From positions 19,698 to 83,697 of IMG/VR virus record IMGVR_UViG_3300020446_001892: a DNA stretch of 64,000 bases; one strand, 5' to 3'. Below the pieces are notes generated by a model. It worked only from the letters and a program-made list of their open reading frames with translations. It was not told where the DNA came from and did not search any database. Position 1 is the first letter of the stretch; each line of letters starts with the position of its first letter. The stretch is from a virus. This document shows, in pieces, positions 9,501 to 18,496 of this stretch. The position numbers and the translations under genes were made by a program.

Positions 9501-12500
9501 TTTGATGTTAGTCCTGCATCTTCATACAATACAAAAGTGTTTAGCGTTACATCGCCAACAAATTTAGTTGTGCCATTTAATTGTGTAGTTCCTAATATAT
9601 CTGAAAATGTAACTTGATCACCATTTGATAAGCCGTGGGTATTATCTGTAATTGTAATTTCAAAATCACCAGATCCTGCTATCTGAATATCTGTAATTGT
9701 TCCTGTTGTTACAGCACCGTATTCTATGGCTTGCAAAATTCTTGAATTGTATGAAAATATCATACCACCTGTGTATCCTGCATCACCAGGATTTTTAATT
9801 GTTTGATTTACTGTATCAGTAGCATCTTGCAATATACGTATTGCGTCACCTGCGTTTAACGCTTTGACAGAAAGATATTGGTCAGTGTTGTTTGCACCCA
9901 TTTGACCTGTACCGCCTACCAATGATGCTTGTGTACTACGTCCTAAAGGATCTAGTTCAACTTCTACATAGTCAAAATCAGTATCAAATATTGCTTTAAT
10001 TTGTGTGCTAGGAAGATTAGCTCCTTGATCATCAGTAATTGTAAATGAAGTACTTCTATATGTCTTTGTATCACTTTCATCAAAGTTTACTGCTGTACTT
10101 GGACGCTCAGTAATATCTTGACTGTTCACACCATCAAATATTAATGTTTCAGAATGTCTATATTCAATTAAATCATCGTGTGCAATATTTTCTTGTATAT
10201 CTGGAAAGAAGTCTGTGTTAGATCCTGCTTCTTGGATTGTTAATCTATAAATTTCGTTACTGAATGTTCCAGCAGTGCCTTGGAATATTGCACCTACCTT
10301 AACTGTAAGATCGTTTGTAGGAGAAGCTCCTCCCATACTTGTACCTAACAAAGTAATTTCGTCAGCAATAGCATGTCCTTGACCGCTATTTCCTATAGTG
10401 ATACCACTTACAGTACCTGCTGATATACTAACTACAGCTTTAAAACCTGTGCCAGTTCCTGTAGTTGTATTTTGTGTAATTGTAAAGTTTCCGGTTGAGT
10501 TAGCTGGAGTGCCTGTGAAGCCTGCTCCACCTCCAAATGTGCTATCAAGCGAGTTTATACCTGTAACGACAGGAGCTCCATCTGCACCAATGTCACCATT
10601 ATTGTTAGGATCTGATAAATTTTGTATATTTGTAATTTTATAATTTAATGGTCCAACTGTAGAATGCGGAACATAAACAATAGCATTTTTGAGTGGATTA
10701 ACTTTATAATCATAAACTGTAATACTTGTATCACCTACAGCATTTGTAAATGATCCAAAAGTAAATGCCTTGATAGCTTGTGCTTGGTCTCTTGCCAATG
10801 TAACCTGATCTGGAATTTCGTTAGGATCAGCTCCTTCAGCAACTAATCCAAAATTACCATAACCATTAGAACCGTTAAGTGATCTAATCTCTGAACCGTT
10901 TGCCGCATAATATGCCGCATGCGTATAATATGTAAACATACTAACCATTTCAGAGAATGCACCATTATTTGTAACTAGACCATATGCTAAATCATTAATT
11001 TGCGTAAAGTCATTACCTAATATAGATCTATTACCTGCTGTTTGTAAGAATAAATCTTGAATAATATCATCGTCACCGTGACCTGGATCGCCTGGCGAAT
11101 CTCCACCAGCTTTATTATATCCGTTACTACTATTACTACCTGGATCTAAATATAAAACAGCTTTACCTGTTCCGCTATCATAATTTGATATAGCATTAAC
11201 TTGATAGCGTATTCCTTCAAAATAGAATGGAGCTGGTAATTGTGGCAGACGTAATTTAAGTCCTTGTGGTTGTCCTCCTACATCTAAACTTTCTACAGCA
11301 ATAGTAAAAGAATTTAATGTAACTGCACCTCCACTTACACCAACTGATGTAGAACTTCCACTATTTGCAAGGATACGCATAGGAATATTACCTGTATATG
11401 CATCAACATACATACCACCTCTAAATGCTTTTTTGTTTTCACTTTTGGAAAAACTAGATGCAGTTTGAATATACGGTGACTTTGTTAACACTTGTCCTTC
11501 TGGATCAAGCACACACATAAAGCCGCCGTGTCCTTGCACAGTTACATTTCTTACAATAGTTGCATCGTCCAACAAGAAAACATCCATTTGATCATTACGT
11601 AATGGCGGATTCCAAGTACTTGGATTTTCTAAAGGATATTGTACAATATCAATTAATTGTCCAACAAGTGTTACAACACTGGTTACTTCTACCCAAATAT
11701 CTGGATCTAAAATTATATTTGATGTGCCAGGGTCTACAACTTCATTTGCAGATGTAGATGTATGTTTCCTAAGAGCCCTATAATATCTTGCACCGCCTCC
11801 AGTGCCTCTGACTACAAAATCTCCTTGTGCATAAAGATTACCAGCTGACCAAACCGGTTGTACATCACCAGCAGATATATCTGGATCAAAATTAGTACCA
11901 GCATGTTTTGTAGGAGCAGTTCCAACAAGCAGTTGTCCTGCTAAGGTGCTTATGTGACCAATGGCCGCGGCTGTTTGTGATTCCTGTCCTGATACAGCAC
12001 CTGAATAATATTCTCCTTGATTTTCTAAGGCAAATTCTTTACCACCATTTAGCAAATCTCTTACAAGTCCGTCAACAATAATTCCTGTATCACGTCTACA
12101 TTTTTCTTCATTATAAGTGAAGGTGCCTTGAACACCTACATTGACAGTTATAGTGTTTGTACCTGTTGAATCAATATTGATAGCAGTATCATAAGCAGGG
12201 TCTCCTACTCTTGGATATGTATGATTAGTTGCATTATCATCTATATCACACGTAAATGTTAATGAATTTGTAGCAATTTTTATACTTGTTCCTGCAGAAA
12301 GTGTATGAGGACCAATGGTTAGTGTCATGTCTCCTGTAGCTGGATCATAAATTGCATTAGTTACATCATGATTTACGATAGGTGATGCGCCTACATTGAT
12401 AGTAAAAGTATTTGTGTCTGATGCAGTTATAGCAAGAGTTTGTCCAGATGCAGGATCAGTTGACCTTGGATATGTTTTGGTTGCTGTATTACCATCCATT

Positions 12501-15454
12501 GCACAAGTAAAGGATAATGCATTATCAGCAATAGTAATTGTATTTGCTGTTGTTAATCCATGTGTGGCAGAAGTTATAACCATGTTACCGTCAGCAGGAG
12601 TATATACAATATCAGTAATTGGATTAGGTAAATTACCAACATTACTTTGTACTGATCCTGATACAAATGTATGTGCATAAGCACCGCCAGATTGAACTGC
12701 GTTGCTTGCTGTACCACCTACATATGTGTGCGGACTTCCAGTTACAAAACTTGCGTTAACAAAATATATAACTTCATCTTGAATAAATTGTTTATTGCTT
12801 TTTATTACTTTTGCGGCTTGTTTGTAAAATCCTAAATTACTTACATCAGATCCCACTTGTATTGGTTTAGTGTTATCAGACAAGTAATGATTACCAAAAA
12901 ATCCTGTTTGTATACCTTCTTGATTAAAGAACGGCGTTCCTGTGGTATGTAGGGTTACACCATCAAATTCACTATCTCTATAAAAATATGTTCTTGCCCA
13001 TTTACTTTGTGAAACACGTTGTTTCGGACGTATTATTACTCGTCTAAATTCATCACCTTTGAGTGATGTATTATTAGGCAGTCTGATTGGATAGTCTTCT
13101 TCATATTGTCCTGTTTCTACTCTTATTGTAACTTGCTTTTTCTTAACAAAGTTACCCATTTCAAGTTCTTCGCCTGGTGATTGTGTAGCATTGTCCTGTG
13201 TTGCATCAAACTCTTTAGGCTCTAATAATTGCATGAAGAAAGTTGTTTCATTAGTTGTTTGAGAAAATGTAATAATTCTACCTAATGCACCTGATCTCTT
13301 ACCTCTGATAACTTTTCCTGGTAAAGCATCTGTGTTGTCTGGATTAGTTTGGTCAATAAATCCGCTAGAGTTGTTATCTACAGTTAAGAAGTATCTGCTT
13401 CCAAACACTATGTCTGCACCTGACTCAATACCGTTTTGAATAATATTATTGATTAATGCTACATTGTTTGTCACAGAACTTGCGGCATTAGGTTCTGCAC
13501 CGCCACCAATACCATCGCTTACTTGTGTGCCTGAAGTATCTTGTTGGAATTTAGTTTGATAACGTAATCCAATTTTTCCTACAGAAGTATAATTGCTAAA
13601 AGTGCTGTTGTCAAATGCAGTAGTTAAAGAAGCATCTGCAAATAATTCTGCTGTTGTTGCATCAATTACTTTTACAAAAGCAAATTTATCATTTATTTCA
13701 GTCATACCTCCAACACCGAAAAATTGTATAATATTTCCGTCGGATAATCCGTGATCTGTCTGTGTTATAATTCTTCCAGGATTTGCTCCATCAAATTTTG
13801 TTAAACCATTGTTATTTGCAAGCAAATCTTTTTCATTAAGTTTTTTATTTTGTAATATACTATCTGTTATTAAAGTGCCTAAGAAACTAAATGCATTTAC
13901 AGTTTGCTTTAATTGTGTTGTAATTGTAATTCTTCCGCTAACGCTAGAATAATATCTCTCAGCGGCAATCCTTGTCATACTGTTAGCAGTATCACCTCTA
14001 TTAGCGTCTATTCTTAAAGAATCAATTATTAATCCTAAGTCTCTTTCGCAAGTTGCTTTATTGTATGTAAAATTAGGAAATGTGTAGCTTATATACGCAC
14101 TAACTTCTGCTATAATATAATCTTTGTTTAATTTTAAAGTTGCATTAGTAATTGGTGAAGTTGGATTTTCAACTCCTTGCGTATCAGTAACACAGTCGGT
14201 TGTAGTACCACCAGTTGTATGTGCTAATGTTTGAAAATATGGTCCTGGCTCTTCCGGTGCTGTTTTTACTAATTCTTCTGCTCGTCTTGCCGCGGCATTT
14301 ATGGATCTAAAAGCATATGTAAATGATGTGCCTTCTTTTCCATTAGGTACACCTTGCATAGTATCGTCGCCGCTAGTACTAACATGCAACACCTCAGGTG
14401 AACTATATGCAGTGTTATCAACATAATATTTTGTTGCGGCTTGTAAGTCTTCTTCTCCGTTTGGAGTTCCGTCACCTGCTAAATCACCAGGATGATCTGA
14501 AAGGAATAATGTTCCTTCCATTGTGTCACCTTGCCTTCGAGTAATGCTCTTTCTAGGCATACCAACATCACTTAAGAAGTTGCCTGGAAGTGTCGCATCA
14601 TAACCAGCATCTGTAATTTTGTGTGTATCGTTAGCAGATATTGTTCCTGAAACATTAATTTTATTGGCCGCCGCCTCTGATGAAGATTCAGTTCTTGCTT
14701 CTTCTGCTGAATTAAATAATGATAGTTGATCTGTGGTAGCGAATCTAATATAATAGGTTTGGCCTGTAACTAGATTATTTGGATCTGTATCTTCCGCTGT
14801 GAAAATAAATGCTGTACCATTAGCACCACTATCATATCCGTGCCCTGCAATGAATAGGTTACCATCTACATAAGATGTTATAGTTTTAATAAATCCTGAG
14901 GTATCAGCTGGTTCTGGTGCAATTCTAATAGGCAGGCCACTTGTGATATATCTTCTATCTGCGTACCCTCTTGTGATAACAAGATCATCAATCGTGTAAC
15001 TTGTTGTTCTGCCAGGTTGGGAGTTTAAGGCAACTGCGGCAGATTCAGTAATTGCTACGCCGGCAATACCAAAATTTGCGGCGTTAAGATGTGATCCTAA
15101 TGTTGGAGCAGTATTATCATCTACAATAGCACTAAATGTTGTTGATAGGATAATTTTACCAGGTACTGATGCTGTATCAACTGATACACTATCATTATTA
15201 ATAGGATTTAAATCTGAATCACTACCAATTTCACTGTAAATAATGGCTGTACCAGATGCATTGGTTGTAATAATTTTTCCGCCTTCTATGGAATTTGGAG
15301 TATCTCCTAGTGTAGTAAATCCAATTTGTCCACCTTGTCCAAATACTGCATATAATTCTTGGAAGTTTTCATTTACTTTACGAAAGGATTCACGTATACT
15401 ATCGCCGGTGCCGTCATTACCCTCAACACCAATGTTTACATCTTGTTTTGCCAT
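6560..15454 (-). CDS. Giant tail fibre / adhesin (2964 residues)
   Basis: This is the largest gene in the window. Residues 1-38 carry the fibre-start motif (VNIGVEGNDGTGDSIRESF, then KVNENFQELY). Around residue 360 and again near 770 (VTIRVETGQYEEDYPIRLP, NTSLKGDE) the sequence looks like right-handed beta-helix (pectin-lyase-like) units. Much of the rest is long Thr/Asn/Gly-rich beta sequence. The last ~125 residues, from FEATYADLAEYYEGD (about 2840), form a domain widespread in phage fibres that resembles the self-cleaving intramolecular-chaperone/G2-type end. The C-terminus may therefore be removed after trimer folding. Role: long tail fibre for host attachment (inferred). Confidence 0.85.
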   Translation of the reverse strand: MAKQDVNIGVEGNDGTGDSIRESFRKVNENFQELYAVFGQGGQIGFTTLGDTPNSIEGGKIITTNASGTAIIYSEIGSDSDLNPINNDSVSVDTASVPGKIILSTTFSAIVDDNTAPTLGSHLNAANFGIAGVAITESAAVALNSQPGRTTSYTIDDLVITRGYADRRYITSGLPIRIAPEPADTSGFIKTITSYVDGNLFIAGHGYDSGANGTAFIFTAEDTDPNNLVTGQTYYIRFATTDQLSLFNSAEEARTESSSEAAANKINVSGTISANDTHKITDAGYDATLPGNFLSDVGMPRKSITRRQGDTMEGTLFLSDHPGDLAGDGTPNGEEDLQAATKYYVDNTAYSSPEVLHVSTSGDDTMQGVPNGKEGTSFTYAFRSINAAARRAEELVKTAPEEPGPYFQTLAHTTGGTTTDCVTDTQGVENPTSPITNATLKLNKDYIIAEVSAYISYTFPNFTYNKATCERDLGLIIDSLRIDANRGDTANSMTRIAAERYYSSVSGRITITTQLKQTVNAFSFLGTLITDSILQNKKLNEKDLLANNNGLTKFDGANPGRIITQTDHGLSDGNIIQFFGVGGMTEINDKFAFVKVIDATTAELFADASLTTAFDNSTFSNYTSVGKIGLRYQTKFQQDTSGTQVSDGIGGGAEPNAASSVTNNVALINNIIQNGIESGADIVFGSRYFLTVDNNSSGFIDQTNPDNTDALPGKVIRGKRSGALGRIITFSQTTNETTFFMQLLEPKEFDATQDNATQSPGEELEMGNFVKKKQVTIRVETGQYEEDYPIRLPNNTSLKGDEFRRVIIRPKQRVSQSKWARTYFYRDSEFDGVTLHTTGTPFFNQEGIQTGFFGNHYLSDNTKPIQVGSDVSNLGFYKQAAKVIKSNKQFIQDEVIYFVNASFVTGSPHTYVGGTASNAVQSGGAYAHTFVSGSVQSNVGNLPNPITDIVYTPADGNMVITSATHGLTTANTITIADNALSFTCAMDGNTATKTYPRSTDPASGQTLAITASDTNTFTINVGASPIVNHDVTNAIYDPATGDMTLTIGPHTLSAGTSIKIATNSLTFTCDIDDNATNHTYPRVGDPAYDTAINIDSTGTNTITVNVGVQGTFTYNEEKCRRDTGIIVDGLVRDLLNGGKEFALENQGEYYSGAVSGQESQTAAAIGHISTLAGQLLVGTAPTKHAGTNFDPDISAGDVQPVWSAGNLYAQGDFVVRGTGGGARYYRALRKHTSTSANEVVDPGTSNIILDPDIWVEVTSVVTLVGQLIDIVQYPLENPSTWNPPLRNDQMDVFLLDDATIVRNVTVQGHGGFMCVLDPEGQVLTKSPYIQTASSFSKSENKKAFRGGMYVDAYTGNIPMRILANSGSSTSVGVSGGAVTLNSFTIAVESLDVGGQPQGLKLRLPQLPAPFYFEGIRYQVNAISNYDSGTGKAVLYLDPGSNSSNGYNKAGGDSPGDPGHGDDDIIQDLFLQTAGNRSILGNDFTQINDLAYGLVTNNGAFSEMVSMFTYYTHAAYYAANGSEIRSLNGSNGYGNFGLVAEGADPNEIPDQVTLARDQAQAIKAFTFGSFTNAVGDTSITVYDYKVNPLKNAIVYVPHSTVGPLNYKITNIQNLSDPNNNGDIGADGAPVVTGINSLDSTFGGGAGFTGTPANSTGNFTITQNTTTGTGTGFKAVVSISAGTVSGITIGNSGQGHAIADEITLLGTSMGGASPTNDLTVKVGAIFQGTAGTFSNEIYRLTIQEAGSNTDFFPDIQENIAHDDLIEYRHSETLIFDGVNSQDITERPSTAVNFDESDTKTYRSTSFTITDDQGANLPSTQIKAIFDTDFDYVEVELDPLGRSTQASLVGGTGQMGANNTDQYLSVKALNAGDAIRILQDATDTVNQTIKNPGDAGYTGGMIFSYNSRILQAIEYGAVTTGTITDIQIAGSGDFEITITDNTHGLSNGDQVTFSDILGTTQLNGTTKFVGDVTLNTFVLYEDAGLTSKTNGSTFTAYTGPSGTWVDAESVYFLKVQALTANDVTGSTANNIGYVNDVQRNVYAGLINGTTAEITIAISLLRATGHDFTEIGTGGFNTSNYPNVLLGSAVGGLEAKAGPYTDADNATSSQVWERRKGRVFFISSDNDGFFRVGKYFVVDQSTGSITFAGEVGISRAASLGFKEGVTIDEFSNDELFTDNSDTAVPTEKAIANYVSRRLGHNGTAQLTGSNRFDPGFLALNGSTGMEATLDMSSNKIANLQDPTDLKDAVTKEFMDEAVSAYDEITDLRNWTDHSVSPANLTKQLVVPTGVRKIVVEAESSTLFDPNSANKEITGSGGATGTLIAREARFDKVQNANVVILTYTPGATDFTNLGSVQQTSPSVSSAILEAPIDEYVRAVESTASDINLTVTRGATNTEWDLQIEADSIINADVHAPIDNTEFTTDAIVQSKLNMNVASAIAAAPTGDAQTIQASLGVAAFDDDDFTVTDGWVTLKENQVDLADLPELDQYQIIGRTTAGVGDPEIDTYANVVDKGLGIADGDFTAVQPYGNPVNDPGKALITTGTGVYTTSEVAYDNENVSIAKRDDSGNLHATAFIVGANSTNVVLSESSNTLTFSTPEQGKILDAVGSSKPTINTGGVIRVGDISAYTESVLHRNSPFGSVGGAGGGTTEVSAVRTRWTYTSFIEAPDELDGTGTGIGIGENTGFSQGGADIVTFVTGGNVEAKVTTTGIESDDIRSMTTDTNLNIQANGTGTVYVNDTMTVTGQITGTIDNADNATNANNINVDEKNDSVNYQVLFSDANGTSFQRPYIDTDDAHFTYNPNTHSLTVGTIQATTLTTGAATTTGSVTGRWSLTANSRFEATYADLAEYYEGDKEYEVGTVLIFGGEKEVTESTEHKSTKVAGVVSDQSAYTMNQECPGIKTLVALQGKVPVNVIGKIQKGDMLVASAIPGYAVADNDPKVGSVIGKAIDTKDDADKGVVNAVVGRV

Positions 15455-15485
15455 TATATTTACTCCAGGTTAAACTGCTTAAACA

Positions 15486-15493
15486 TATTTATC
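15486..15493 (-). promoter_or_regulatory. Late-type promoter box GATAAATA
   Basis: GATAAATATG upstream of the giant fibre start, identical to the box before the gene starting at 1865. Confidence 0.55.
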
Positions 15494-15514
15494 GTTTGTT
15501 TTTATAATCTTAAT

Positions 15515-15522
15515 GTAAATAC
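15515..15522 (+). promoter_or_regulatory. Late-type promoter box GTAAATAC abutting an ATG
   Basis: GTAAATAC ends three bases before the ATG at 15526. No Shine-Dalgarno sequence fits between them, which suggests a leaderless mRNA. Confidence 0.45.
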
Positions 15523-15525
15523 TAT

Positions 15526-15813
15526 ATGTTCATTAAAGAATATAGTATTAAAACTAAACATACACGTAAAAGCAAGTTAGGTGCTGAACATACATATATG
15601 AGAAGCCAAACTATTGCTTTATTTAAGTGTGATAGTTGTGATGAGGAATTTAAACGGCTTAGAAGCAGTATGGATCCTAAGCGTCTAAGTAATAATTATT
15701 TTCATGTTTGTAAAAATTGTAATGCAAAAGTTTTTGCACAGAAAAAAGGCATAGAAAAGAAGCAAATGTGGGATTTGCCTGCAAGTTCTGATATCCCTAT
15801 TAGTAAACTTTAA
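15526..15813 (+). CDS. Small zinc-ribbon protein
   Basis: This 95-residue plus-strand gene is divergent from the giant fibre. It has two CxxC knuckles, FKCDSCDEEF (about 36-45) and HVCKNCNAKVF (about 64-74), the spacing of a four-Cys zinc ribbon. The flanks are basic (KTKHTRKSKLG, RLRSSMDPKRL). The fold suggests nucleic-acid binding, but no specific function can be named. It ends in a 4-bp convergent overlap with the Fe-S protein gene. Confidence 0.65.
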   Translation: MFIKEYSIKTKHTRKSKLGAEHTYMRSQTIALFKCDSCDEEFKRLRSSMDPKRLSNNYFHVCKNCNAKVFAQKKGIEKKQMWDLPASSDIPISKL

Positions 15814-16094
15814 ACAGCAAATGATTCACCACAACCGCAACTGGCTGTAGCATTAGGATTTACTACTTTTAGATAAGATCCGCCTAGCTCTTCTACATAG
15901 TCAACAGTGCAACCAAATACAAACATTTCTGCCATAGGATCTAACCATAGATTTCCTATTGTTGCTTCTTTGTCAGTTACACCCCATTCGTATTGAAAAC
16001 CAGAACATCCTCCACCTTTGACTGTTAGAGATACATTAGGCTTACCTACTTTTGCAAGATAAGCCTTTGCATTATCAGTCAATTGAAGTTTCAT
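15810..16094 (-). CDS. A-type iron-sulfur cluster carrier (IscA/ErpA/HesB-like)
   Basis: This 94-residue protein starts at MKLQLTDNAKAYL. That start is chosen because its ATG overlaps the upstream stop in an ATGA, giving translational coupling. It has the three family cysteines, one in GGGCSGFQYEW and two in the C-terminal SCGCGESF, which bind or transfer an Fe-S cluster. A-type carriers deliver clusters to apo-proteins. Phage copies could supply clusters during infection; here NrdB and heme enzymes also need iron. Family assignment is clear, the partner is unknown. Confidence 0.85.
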   Translation of the reverse strand: MKLQLTDNAKAYLAKVGKPNVSLTVKGGGCSGFQYEWGVTDKEATIGNLWLDPMAEMFVFGCTVDYVEELGGSYLKVVNPNATASCGCGESFAV

Positions 16095-16255
16095 TCGCTT
16101 TTCCAGATTGTCCATGCACCGTATGCAATAGCAATGCCTGCCGCAATTTTAGCTAACGGAGCAAGAAACAAAACCATTAAGCCTAGTATTACAAGCGCCG
16201 CACCATCCCAAGATGTGCGTTCCTTCATTCTTGAATCTAACCACTTTTTAATCAT
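16091..16255 (-). CDS. 54-residue single-span membrane protein
   Basis: Reads MIKKWLDSRMKERTSWDG followed by a hydrophobic stretch (AALVILGLMVLFLAPLAKIA, continuing into AGIAIAYGAW) and WKSE. The ribosome-binding site is GGGGAG ten bases before the ATG. Both ends overlap neighbours by ATGA, linking it to the Fe-S carrier and the gene upstream. A basic N-terminus followed by a long hydrophobic helix suggests an inner-membrane protein. No function is recognised. Confidence 0.65.
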   Translation of the reverse strand: MIKKWLDSRMKERTSWDGAALVILGLMVLFLAPLAKIAAGIAIAYGAWTIWKSE

Positions 16256-16437
16256 GCGTACTTCTCCCCTTTTGATGTAAAGGAACCGGTAGTTTTCATT
16301 CCTTTTACTTGTTTTTTAACTAAATTAGATTGTTTTACATTTAGTTGTGTTCGACTATTACCACCTGATCCTATTTTATCTGGTCTAGGACTAGTAATTT
16401 TGTCAACTTTTAAGTCTTTTCCACTATCAATATACAT
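16252..16437 (-). CDS. Small basic hypothetical protein (61 residues)
   Basis: Begins MYIDSGKDLKVDKITSPRP and is rich in Lys, Ser and Gly, without hydrophobic segments or known motifs. It is probably flexible. It overlaps the following membrane protein gene by four bases (ATGA) and abuts the coiled-coil gene upstream. No function recognised. Confidence 0.55.
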   Translation of the reverse strand: MYIDSGKDLKVDKITSPRPDKIGSGGNSRTQLNVKQSNLVKKQVKGMKTTGSFTSKGEKYA

Positions 16438-16730
16438 TACTTACTCCTTACGAAAGTATTTAAACTTTCAAGTGTTTTACTTTGTCTGGAGACAGTTCTT
16501 TCAAGAACGCTTATAGCCGCTCGTTGTTTACGTATTTGATCCTCTAAACTTTGCACATACCTAAAACTAGGTACTTGTTGTTCTGCACCGTCCTCACTAA
16601 CCATAACAATATGATCAACTCCTTGCCCTTTTAATCCTCCTGTGACTCTATTTGGATTTTTACCAGAGGGGAGCGAAGGTTGGTCGGTTTGAATCGGCTT
16701 TCTGCCGTACATTTTGTTTAGATAACTCAT
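16437..16730 (-). CDS. Small coiled-coil hypothetical protein
   Basis: A 97-residue protein starting at MSYLNKMYGRKP; this start has GGAGA six bases upstream. The C-terminal half (RYVQSLEDQIRKQRAAISVL, ERTVSRQSKTLESLNTFV) has heptad spacing typical of a coiled coil. The N-terminal half is Pro/Gly-rich. It overlaps the end of the UV endonuclease gene by about 70 bases in another frame. No function recognised. Confidence 0.6.
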   Translation of the reverse strand: MSYLNKMYGRKPIQTDQPSLPSGKNPNRVTGGLKGQGVDHIVMVSEDGAEQQVPSFRYVQSLEDQIRKQRAAISVLERTVSRQSKTLESLNTFVRSK

Positions 16731-17796
16731 TATTGTTCTCCGTATAGTATTTATGCAGTGCAACAGATGCTAGATTTTTTGCTTTGCTTTCTACCATAAT
16801 ATCTGCATGTGCCAAAAAACTAAGTGCCCAGTCATTTACAGCATTATTCCACATGTAATCTGAATGAGCTCTAAGTTTAGCTTTTTTGTATTCGCCTGAT
16901 AATAAAATATCCATATCAGGTTTGCTGTCAATAGGATGTTCTACAAGAATATCTTCGCGTGATACGCTGTAATGAATCACAGGACGTACACCACGCCACG
17001 AATCTATTATGCGAGCAAATCTATCGTCGGAGGGAGATATATATTCTCCTGAATTGACCCAGTGATGGTGTATGTCAAGTACAAGTGCGACATCTTCGCA
17101 TAGTTCGAGCGATGCTTCGATCCCCCATTTGTTCTCGTCATTTTCGATTGTAATTGTGTTTCTCGCCTCCGCAGATAATCTTGGGAGGACTGCTTTGATA
17201 CCGGCTGGACCTTGCCTGCCGGATATGTGGACGTTACATTTAAAGTCCTGGAACGATTTGCCATAGCCCATCCATCTGATGCAATCAACATGATATTCAA
17301 ACTCCTCTATAGATCTTTCAACAATGTCCGGGTTGTCGCTTGCAAGTACAGTAAATTGGCCTGGGTGCATCGATAATCTGACATCGAGGGCTCTTGCTGT
17401 TTCACCGACTGGCTTGAAGTGTTTCTCGCAGTAGTCACGAACATCTTGCTTACGCCAATAATAAGACCAAGTAGGCTCGGTATAAACAGGAAGCACATCG
17501 CTACCCAGTCTGACCATACGAAGTTCTGGAGGAAGGCTTCCCACATACTCAATTAACCTTTTGTATGACGCAATGTTGTGAACCATTATGTCCCACAAGC
17601 GTTCTTCAGCTACGTCACGTGTTTGTCTATTCAACCATGCGACAGTTGTGCTACGTGTATTTAGCGGACGTTGTATTTCTTCTAGTAATTTTTTCTTTTG
17701 TGTTTGATCAGGATGCAGATATTTGCAAGCAAACCCTATACGTTTTTGCTGGTTCTTCAAAAAGTCACCTGCTGATGTAAATATTAAATCATTCAT
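16660..17796 (-). CDS. uvsE: UV damage endonuclease (UvsE/UvdE family)
   Basis: This 378-residue TIM-barrel protein makes a nick 5' of UV photoproducts to start alternative excision repair. Family signatures are IGFACKYLHP near the N-terminus, RLGSDVLPVYTEPTW, SMHPGQFTVLAS (metal His), CNVHISGRQG, TIENDENKWG (metal Glu) and ALVLDIHHHWVN. Length fits the family, with a basic tail. The start overlaps the stop of the upstream pyrD-like gene by 8 bases. Repair of UV damage makes sense for a surface-ocean phage. An internal consensus sigma70 site at 18.04 kb could also serve it. Confidence 0.9.
   Translation of the reverse strand: MNDLIFTSAGDFLKNQQKRIGFACKYLHPDQTQKKKLLEEIQRPLNTRSTTVAWLNRQTRDVAEERLWDIMVHNIASYKRLIEYVGSLPPELRMVRLGSDVLPVYTEPTWSYYWRKQDVRDYCEKHFKPVGETARALDVRLSMHPGQFTVLASDNPDIVERSIEEFEYHVDCIRWMGYGKSFQDFKCNVHISGRQGPAGIKAVLPRLSAEARNTITIENDENKWGIEASLELCEDVALVLDIHHHWVNSGEYISPSDDRFARIIDSWRGVRPVIHYSVSREDILVEHPIDSKPDMDILLSGEYKKAKLRAHSDYMWNNAVNDWALSFLAHADIMVESKAKNLASVALHKYYTENNNELSKQNVRQKADSNRPTFAPLW
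16748..16754 (-). promoter_or_regulatory. Late-type promoter box CATAAATAC
   Basis: CATAAATACT inside the 3' end of the UV endonuclease gene, just before the ribosome-binding site of the coiled-coil gene at 16730. Confidence 0.5.
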
Positions 17797-18496
17797 TAAT
17801 TATGCCTTTAATTTTCCAGGGTGTAAAGCATACACTTCCTAGACTTATGTGGTCTGCTCCTGCATTGATATATGCTTGAGCATCTTGTTTTGTACTTACA
17901 CCGCCACCTGCAATTACTTGCACATGTGAATGCTTGTTTTTTATGTATTCAATTAGTTTCATAGTATATGGCATAATAATTTTGCCTGATAATCCACCCT
18001 TATCGCTTGGTATTGTATTACTTGCATGTATTTGATTATAGCCTATTTCGACTAATTTGTCAACCATATTATTATCAGCTATAGGAGGTATTTTTACAAT
18101 AGTAAATTCTCCACGCATATGTTCAGGAAACTTATCAAAACTAGGCCAATTCATAGTATCATTACATGCATCTAAATTAGGACAACTAATGTTAAGTTCT
18201 ATATTTCTTTCTGGACCTATGGCTAATAGTATTTTCTCCCAATCAGAAGGATCTAGAGCCGCTAAACTAAGCACCTGGCTGTAAGATGTTTTAAGCATGC
18301 CTGCGAATAGTCCAGGATTACGCAATCCCAATTGATTACGCCATCCCCATCCGGCTTCAGTCTTTACATAACGTAAAGTTTTTATTATCTGTTTAATACG
18401 GCCTGGTCTAGGGTTAACTGTAAATGTTCCTTTAACACTTATAGCATTTTTAAATTTTAAATAATTCCCAAATGGTGCACTTATAAAATATTTCAT
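17789..18496 (-). CDS. Dihydroorotate dehydrogenase-like flavoprotein
   Basis: A 235-residue protein starting at MKYFISAPFGNYL; this ATG overlaps the upstream stop by ATGA. It resembles the PyrD TIM barrel. Visible elements are ELNISCPNLD (substrate loop), IVKIPPIADN, NQIHASNTIPSDKGGLSG, HVQVIAGGGVSTKQDA and AGADHISLGSVCFT (FMN phosphate loop). At 235 residues it is shorter than the usual ~310-340, lacking much of the N-terminal part. It could make orotate for pyrimidine synthesis, but a reduced substrate range is possible. Confidence 0.72.
   Translation of the reverse strand: MKYFISAPFGNYLKFKNAISVKGTFTVNPRPGRIKQIIKTLRYVKTEAGWGWRNQLGLRNPGLFAGMLKTSYSQVLSLAALDPSDWEKILLAIGPERNIELNISCPNLDACNDTMNWPSFDKFPEHMRGEFTIVKIPPIADNNMVDKLVEIGYNQIHASNTIPSDKGGLSGKIIMPYTMKLIEYIKNKHSHVQVIAGGGVSTKQDAQAYINAGADHISLGSVCFTPWKIKGIINE
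18035..18063 (-). promoter_or_regulatory. Internal consensus sigma70-like site
   Basis: TTGACA, 17 bp, TATAAT inside the pyrD-like coding region, 240 bp before the UV endonuclease start. It is a perfect consensus but lies in codons for conserved residues, so it may be chance. Confidence 0.35.
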
